Shown piece by piece: positions 59,361 through 64,000 of a stretch of 64,000 nt of DNA (its first letter is position 1; every line of letters starts with the position of its first letter). The DNA lies in the NCBI GenBank assembly GCA_030148985.1, contig JASBSJ010000066.1, forward strand, positions 1 to 64,000, given 5' to 3'. A program made the position numbers and the translations under genes. Origin of the DNA: Sphingopyxis sp. (GTDB taxonomy: Bacteria > Pseudomonadota > Alphaproteobacteria > Sphingomonadales > Sphingomonadaceae). Under the pieces are notes generated by a model. It was given only the letters and a program-made list of their open reading frames with translations, was not told the origin of the DNA and ran no database searches.

Positions 59361-60215
59361 TCAGCCCTGAGGACGCGGTCCGGTGCCACTCGCTGCGCCC
59401 GCGCCGTCGGCGCGCGCGATCAGGTCGGCGGGTTTCAGCGATATATTCTTGACCAGCGTATCGGCAGGGCCGACGGGGCCGACGTCGCGGCCGCCGACGG
59501 TGACTTTCAGCGCCTGCGGGATGCTGGTGCGCAGCGTGAATTGCTCGATATAGGCAGGTGGCACCTGATAGGTTTCGCCGGGATCGAGCGTGCGCCAGTT
59601 TTCGGTCTTGCCCTCGGCATCGTCGAAGCCGATCCAGACTTCGGACAGGCCGGTCAGCACCACCGGAGCATTCGCCGCCACCGCCGCCGCTGTAGCGCCG
59701 ACCTTTGCCGCGGGCGCGGTGCCGGCCGCGCTTTCGGGCGCTTCGGATGCGTCGGCGTCGCGGTTCTGCGCGGCGATCAGCGCCTCGTCGGGTTCGACCG
59801 ACAGAAAGCGCCACACGCCATAGGCCGAGGCGAGGAGGAGGGTGACGATAACGAGCGTCCAGGTCAGCCGCGCGGTCGGGAGGCGCGCGGGGTCGGTTGG
59901 CTCATAGGCCTCGTAGAGCGGCCGCGAGCCATATTCATCGTCATCGAGTTCCTGCCGGATCGCGGCGCCGACCTCGGCCTCAGGCAGGTCGACTGCGCGG
60001 GCATAGGCACGCGCGAAGCCGGTGACATAGGTGCGGCCGGGAAGCTCCGAAAAATCGGACTTTTCGATCGCGGCCAGATGGCGCTGGGTGATGCGGGTGC
60101 GGGTCGCAACGTCGGCCAGCGACAACCCCGCCGCCTCGCGCGCCAGCCGAAGCCGATCGCCGGTGCGCGTGATCGCCAGCTCGCCCTGTTCCGGGGCGAC
60201 GTCGTCATCCGTCAT
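59361..60215 (-). CDS. RodZ-like helix-turn-helix membrane protein
   Basis: A 284-residue protein with an N-terminal XRE-type HTH (GDRLRLAREAAGLSLADVATRT, then ITQRHLAAIEKSDF), a short linker, one membrane helix (TWTLVIVTLLLASAYGVWRF, near residue 122), an Ala-rich periplasmic linker, and a C-terminal DUF4115 domain (LSEVWIGFDDAEGKT... IPQALKVTVGGRDVGPVG). This is the layout of RodZ, which links MreB to the wall machinery. GGAGACAGCA precedes the ATG at 60215. Confidence 0.85.
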   Translation of the reverse strand: MTDDDVAPEQGELAITRTGDRLRLAREAAGLSLADVATRTRITQRHLAAIEKSDFSELPGRTYVTGFARAYARAVDLPEAEVGAAIRQELDDDEYGSRPLYEAYEPTDPARLPTARLTWTLVIVTLLLASAYGVWRFLSVEPDEALIAAQNRDADASEAPESAAGTAPAAKVGATAAAVAANAPVVLTGLSEVWIGFDDAEGKTENWRTLDPGETYQVPPAYIEQFTLRTSIPQALKVTVGGRDVGPVGPADTLVKNISLKPADLIARADGAGAASGTGPRPQG

Positions 60216-60546
60216 TGCTGTCTCCGTGCCGGCCGTTTGACCCAGATCGACCGTGTCAGCCGTTCATCGCATTGCGAACGCGCGAAAGTCAAATGAAGTT
60301 CGGTAAATGGACGGAGGAAAAGATGCCGGTTTGGGTTTGTTGATGAGGGGCTTGGGTTATTGGCGCGGGGGCGTGGGGGAGGGTGGCGTGGGGGTTGATG
60401 CGGACAGCCCTCTATGTCCGTTCGTGTCGAGCGAAGTCGAGACACCCATTGGCCTCGAGCCCAACCCGAGGGGCATCTCGACTTCGCCCGATGCGAACGG
60501 GATAGATAAGCAGTGACTGCTCCGGGCCTAAAGCCGTCCTTACCCC
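60216..60546. other. 331-bp intergenic region with a family C repeat
   Basis: Between the RodZ-like gene and the hslU stop. Besides the repeat at 60418-60500 it contains a GT-rich stretch on the plus strand (about 60320-60400, GGGGTGGCG-like runs). No open frame has convincing codon use. The promoter of the RodZ-like gene should lie in 60216-60310, but I cannot place its boxes. Confidence 0.6.
60418..60500. repeat. Palindromic repeat, family C, copy 2
   Basis: CCGTTCGTGTCGAGCGAAG at one end and CTTCGCCCGATGCGAACGG at the other, with a different centre from the copy at 22122-22201 (83 bp). Confidence 0.85.
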
Positions 60547-61848
60547 CTAAAGCACATATTTGCTGAGGTCGGTGTCGCCGACGATGTCAGCGAGCTGCCG
60601 ATCGACATAGGCGGCGTCGATGTCGATCGTCGTGCCGCCCGCATCCTCGGCGGTGAAGCTGATTTCCTCGACCAGCCGTTCCATGATCGTCTGAAGTCGG
60701 CGCGCGCCAATATTCTCGACCTTCTCGTTCACCTCGGCCGCGAGTTTGGCGACGCGCGCGATCGCGGCCGGCGCAAAGTTGACCGTCACGCCTTCGGTGC
60801 CGAGCAGCGCGACATATTGTTCGGGCAGCCCCGCCTTCGTCTCGCTCAGGATGCGGACGAAATCCGCTTCGGTGAGCGCGCCGAGTTCGACGCGGATCGG
60901 CAGGCGGCCCTGGAGTTCGGGGAGCAGGTCGCTGGGCTTGGCGACGTGGAAGGCGCCGCTGGCGATGAAGAGGATATGGTCGGTCTTCATCGGCCCATAT
61001 TTGGTCGCGACGGTCGTGCCCTCGATCAGCGGCAACAGGTCGCGTTGCACCCCCTCGCGGCTCACCGATCCGCCGCGCACGTCGCTAACCGCGATCTTGT
61101 CGATTTCGTCGAGGAAGACGATGCCGTTCGCCTCGGCATCGGCGAGCGCGACGCGCGCGACATCGTCCTGGTCGAGCCTTTTGTCCTGCTCTTCCTCGAT
61201 CAGCCGCGTCGCGGCGTCGATTACCTTCAGCTTGCGGCGCTTCTTTGGCAGGCCGCCCATCGCCTTGCCGAGCATGTCGGACAGGTTGATCATGCTCATC
61301 TGTCCGGGCTGGCCCGGCAGTTCGAAATTCATGCCGGGGGTGTCGGCGACCTCGATCTCGACTTCGCTGTCGTCGAGATGGCCTTCGCGGATGCGCTGGC
61401 GGAAGCTCTGGCGCGTCGCCTCGCTGGCGCCCTTGCCGGTGAGCGCGTCGAGCAAGCGTTCCATCGCGGCTTCTTCGGCGGCGGCGCGCACGGCGTCGCG
61501 GCGGCGCTCCTTTTCGAGCCGCACGGCTTCTTCGACGAGGTCGCGGGCAATCTGTTCGACGTCGCGGCCGACATAGCCGACCTCGGTGAATTTCGTCGCC
61601 TCAACCTTGATGAAGGGGGCGTCGGCGAGCTTGGCCAGACGGCGCGAAATCTCGGTCTTGCCGCAGCCGGTGGGGCCGATCATCAGGATATTCTTGGGCG
61701 TGACCTCGTCGCGCAACTCGGCGGGCAACTGCTGGCGGCGCCAGCGGTTGCGCAGCGCCACTGCGACCGCGCGCTTCGCCGCATTCTGGCCGATGATATG
61801 CGTGTCCAACGCAGCGACGATCGCCTTCGGGGTCAAATCTTTGTTCAT
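60547..61848 (-). CDS. hslU: HslU ATPase of the HslUV protease
   Basis: A 433-residue AAA+ unfoldase. Walker A is [17 protein letters not shown] (near residue 56), Walker B is [12 protein letters not shown], and the I-domain lies between about residues 110 and 240. The C-terminus DTDLSKYVL matches the HslU tail that inserts in HslV. It feeds unfolded proteins to the HslV peptidase. It follows hslV by 5 bp. Confidence 0.98.
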   Translation of the reverse strand: MNKDLTPKAIVAALDTHIIGQNAAKRAVAVALRNRWRRQQLPAELRDEVTPKNILMIGPTGCGKTEISRRLAKLADAPFIKVEATKFTEVGYVGRDVEQIARDLVEEAVRLEKERRRDAVRAAAEEAAMERLLDALTGKGASEATRQSFRQRIREGHLDDSEVEIEVADTPGMNFELPGQPGQMSMINLSDMLGKAMGGLPKKRRKLKVIDAATRLIEEEQDKRLDQDDVARVALADAEANGIVFLDEIDKIAVSDVRGGSVSREGVQRDLLPLIEGTTVATKYGPMKTDHILFIASGAFHVAKPSDLLPELQGRLPIRVELGALTEADFVRILSETKAGLPEQYVALLGTEGVTVNFAPAAIARVAKLAAEVNEKVENIGARRLQTIMERLVEEISFTAEDAGGTTIDIDAAYVDRQLADIVGDTDLSKYVL

Positions 61849-61853
61849 GGGAA

Positions 61854-62420
61854 TTACGCCTGGATTTCGATGGTTTCGAGCGTGAACTGGTCGTTGGTAT
61901 AGACGCAGATCTCGGCGGCGACGGTCATCGCCTTTTTCGCCAGCACTTCGGGGTCTTTTTCATAATCGGCAAGCGCGCGCGCCGCCGACAGGGCGAAATT
62001 GCCGCCCGATCCGATCGCAGCGATGCCGCCCGTGGGTTCGAGCACGTCGCCGTTGCCAGTGATGACCAGCGTCACCTCCTTGTCGGCGACGATCATCATC
62101 GCTTCCAGATTGCGCAGATATTTGTCGGTGCGCCAGTCCTTGGCCAGTTCGACCGCGGCGCGGAGCAGCTGGCCGTTGTGGCGTTCGAGCTTGGCCTCGA
62201 GCCGCTCGAACAGGGTGAAGGCGTCGGCGGTCGCGCCTGCAAAGCCGCCGATCACGCTGCCGTCGTGCAGGCGGCGGACCTTGCGGGCATTGGGCTTCAT
62301 CACCGTCTGGCCCATCGAGACCTGGCCGTCGCCGATAACAACGACCTTGCCTTCGTTGCGGGCCGAAAGAATGGTGGTTCCGTGCCAGGGCGCGGCACTT
62401 TGCGCGTGGGGATTGGTCAT
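61854..62420 (-). CDS. hslV: HslV peptidase of the HslUV protease
   Basis: A 188-residue proteasome-related peptidase. A propeptide [14 protein letters not shown] is removed to expose the catalytic Thr in [35 protein letters not shown] and [11 protein letters not shown] are typical. The start at 62420 gives the normal short propeptide. It is in operon with hslU. Confidence 0.97.
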   Translation of the reverse strand: MTNPHAQSAAPWHGTTILSARNEGKVVVIGDGQVSMGQTVMKPNARKVRRLHDGSVIGGFAGATADAFTLFERLEAKLERHNGQLLRAAVELAKDWRTDKYLRNLEAMMIVADKEVTLVITGNGDVLEPTGGIAAIGSGGNFALSAARALADYEKDPEVLAKKAMTVAAEICVYTNDQFTLETIEIQA

Positions 62421-62473
62421 GCCGCGCGATATGGGCGATGGCTGCCGGGGCTGCAAGGGGAGGGGGCGTGCGC

Positions 62474-63547
62474 TCAGCGCGGCGGAGGCTTGGCGAGCGC
62501 TTCGACGATCGCCTTGACCTCCTGCGCGCGCTCGCGCGGGATGACGAGAATGTCATCGCCGTGCGCGACCACGACGAGGCCCGAAACGCCGACGACGGCA
62601 ATTCGCTTGCCATCGCCCGCGCGCAGATAATTATCGTTCGCGTCCAGTGCGATAATCTCACCGATGCGGACATTGCCCGCCGCATCCTTGTCGCCAAGCG
62701 CGTGAAGCGCCGCCCAGCCGCCGACGTCGGACCAGCCCGGATCGACGGGCACGACGACGACGCGCTCGGCGCCTTCCATCACCGCATAGTCGATCGAGTC
62801 CGACGGGCTGGCAAGGAAGGCCTCGGCACCCGGATGGAGCTTTGCGCCGTCCGTCCGCGCGCCGTCCATCGCCGCGGTGCAGGCGGACGCCATCGCGGGT
62901 TGTTGCCGCGCCAGCTCGGCCAGAAAGCGGTCGGCGCGCATCAGGAAAATGCCCGCGTTCCAATAGTGACCGCCTTCGGACAGCATCGCCTCGGCGCGCT
63001 CGCGCGGCGGTTTTTCGACGAAGCGCCGCACCGCGTGGACGCCGGGTGTGTCTGCCAAAACGTCGCCCGCGGCGATATAGCCATAGCCCGTTTCGGGGTG
63101 CGACGGCGCGATGCCGAAGGTCGCGAGCGCGCCCATTTCGACCGCGGGCCGCGCGGCTTCGACCGCGGCGAGAAAGGCGGGCGCGTCGGTCATCACATGA
63201 TCGGCGGGCATGACGAGGATCATCGCGTCGGGATCGTCGGCACGCGCTGCCAGCGCGGCGAGCGCAATCGCCGGGGCGGTGTTTCGCGCTGCGGGTTCGA
63301 CGATGATCCGCGCGTGGTCGATTCCGGCCGCAGCCAGATCGGCCTCGACATGCACGACATGCGCGGGGCCGCATACGACCAGCGGAGCGGCGAAGCGACC
63401 CCGGTCGCTCGCGCGGCCTACCGTCTGCAAAAACATGCTGCCGCTGCCAGTGAGCGGCTGGAACTGTTTGGGCGCGTCGCCGGTCGACACTGGCCAAAGG
63501 CGCGTGCCCGAGCCGCCGGATAGGATGACGGGGACAATGATGTTCAT
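62474..63547 (-). CDS. manC: Mannose-1-phosphate guanylyltransferase
   Basis: A 357-residue nucleotidyltransferase that makes GDP-mannose from GTP and mannose-1-phosphate. Signatures: [60 protein letters not shown] and [11 protein letters not shown]. It is the single-domain form without the isomerase half, which is encoded by the next gene upstream. The product likely feeds the surface polysaccharide. Confidence 0.95.
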   Translation of the reverse strand: MNIIVPVILSGGSGTRLWPVSTGDAPKQFQPLTGSGSMFLQTVGRASDRGRFAAPLVVCGPAHVVHVEADLAAAGIDHARIIVEPAARNTAPAIALAALAARADDPDAMILVMPADHVMTDAPAFLAAVEAARPAVEMGALATFGIAPSHPETGYGYIAAGDVLADTPGVHAVRRFVEKPPRERAEAMLSEGGHYWNAGIFLMRADRFLAELARQQPAMASACTAAMDGARTDGAKLHPGAEAFLASPSDSIDYAVMEGAERVVVVPVDPGWSDVGGWAALHALGDKDAAGNVRIGEIIALDANDNYLRAGDGKRIAVVGVSGLVVVAHGDDILVIPRERAQEVKAIVEALAKPPPR

Positions 63548-63569
63548 AAATGACCTTTAGGGAGCGAAA

Positions 63570-64000
63570 TCAGGCTGGCCAACTCAGCAGCGCGCGGGCG
63601 CCGGGCGCCAGCACGATGCCGTCGGCCTTGTCGGTTGCCACACATTCGCCAAGCTTTACCACCTCGCCGCCAATGGTGCAGCCTTGTGACAGCGGCGTGA
63701 AGATATAGTCGGCGCTGCCCTTGGGCAGATGTGCAGAGGCATCGGAACCCGCCAGATGCAACAGATGGAAATGCGGGCCCTCGACGAGCACTCGATTGTC
63801 GGATGCCGTGACCCGGCCGTCGCGTTCATCGGGGCGCGGTGCCATTTCGGATACGGCAAGGCCGGCGCCGAGATGGAGTTCGCGCGGCCGGTCATAGTCA
63901 TAGAGGCGGTACGTGCAATCGACGTTCTGCTGCACCTCAACGATGATCAGCCCGGCGCCGATCGCATGAATGGTTCCCGCCCGATTATAGACGAAATCGT
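63570..64000 (-). CDS. manA: Class I mannose-6-phosphate isomerase (C-terminal fragment)
   Basis: The gene enters from the right edge; 143 codons are visible. The first residues RAGTIHAIGAGLIIVEVQQNVDCTYRLYDYDR form the cupin core with the zinc-binding His region and conserved Gln-Asn. A second cupin half ends GECVATDKADGIVLAPGARALLSW. The enzyme converts fructose-6-phosphate to mannose-6-phosphate. It is upstream of manC by 22 bp on the same strand, so both supply GDP-mannose. Confidence 0.88.
   Translation of the reverse strand, partial: DFVYNRAGTIHAIGAGLIIVEVQQNVDCTYRLYDYDRPRELHLGAGLAVSEMAPRPDERDGRVTASDNRVLVEGPHFHLLHLAGSDASAHLPKGSADYIFTPLSQGCTIGGEVVKLGECVATDKADGIVLAPGARALLSWPA

Overview
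The window is a GC-rich alphaproteobacterial chromosome segment. Gene content, protein signatures and gene order (mreB-mreC, ftsH-tilS-cpoB, hslVU, rpoZ, rplY-pth, glyQ-glyS next to ppdK, an archaeal-style CDC48 ATPase) point to Sphingomonadaceae, most likely a Sphingopyxis-like organism. This placement comes from recognition, not a database search. Starts were chosen from Shine-Dalgarno spacing, family N-termini and neighbouring stops. Most long overlapping open frames are antisense shadows caused by high GC.

Region 1 (1-25080) is mainly core genome: cell-shape genes mreB/mreC, endonuclease-type mutL, a PhoD phosphatase, a MerR regulator with a mer-like operator facing a glutaredoxin-MauE fusion, ychF, pth/rplY, an ArsR-type regulator facing an ABM/NIPSNAP pair, an HWE-like histidine kinase, two tandem TraB/GumN proteins, an HTH/membrane-protein pair, glyQ, glyS and ppdK. 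Several families of palindromic REPIN-like repeats sit between genes. One copy supplies the ribosome binding site of glyS, and another lies in frame inside glyS.

Region 2 (25081-29841) is a small island of about 4.7 kb integrated in the 3' half of a tRNA-Arg(ACG) gene and bounded by 46-bp direct repeats. It carries a tyrosine integrase, a primase-polymerase that has lost its helicase half, a ParB-like protein that looks truncated at both ends, and a HEPN-domain protein that looks truncated at its N-terminus. The two gene-overlap junctions carry the same 10-bp sequence in inverted orientation, so the island looks like a rearranged remnant of a phage satellite or defence-carrying element.

Region 3 (29842-32201) holds tRNA-Ser(GGA), a periplasmic cyclophilin, a DUF1905 pseudogene with an in-frame stop, tRNA-Thr(GGT) and 525 bp without a clear gene. 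Region 4 (32202-46487) is a surface-polysaccharide locus: a GT4 glycosyltransferase, a zinc-ribbon sugar-nucleotide epimerase, a Wzx-like flippase, an FkbM methyltransferase, an acyltransferase, a Wzy-like polymerase, a large secreted protein that may be a glycoside hydrolase, a CgeB-like glycosyltransferase, and rfbC-rfbB-rfbD-rfbA for dTDP-L-rhamnose.

Region 5 (46488-64000) returns to core genes: a LysR regulator facing a CDC48-type AAA ATPase, an MFS transporter, a PmtA-like methyltransferase, a cardiolipin synthase-like protein, rpoZ with a clear terminator, a DUF3800 protein, ftsH, tilS, cpoB, a RodZ-like protein, hslU/hslV, and a mannose-1-phosphate guanylyltransferase with a partial mannose-6-phosphate isomerase that probably feeds GDP-mannose into polysaccharide synthesis.
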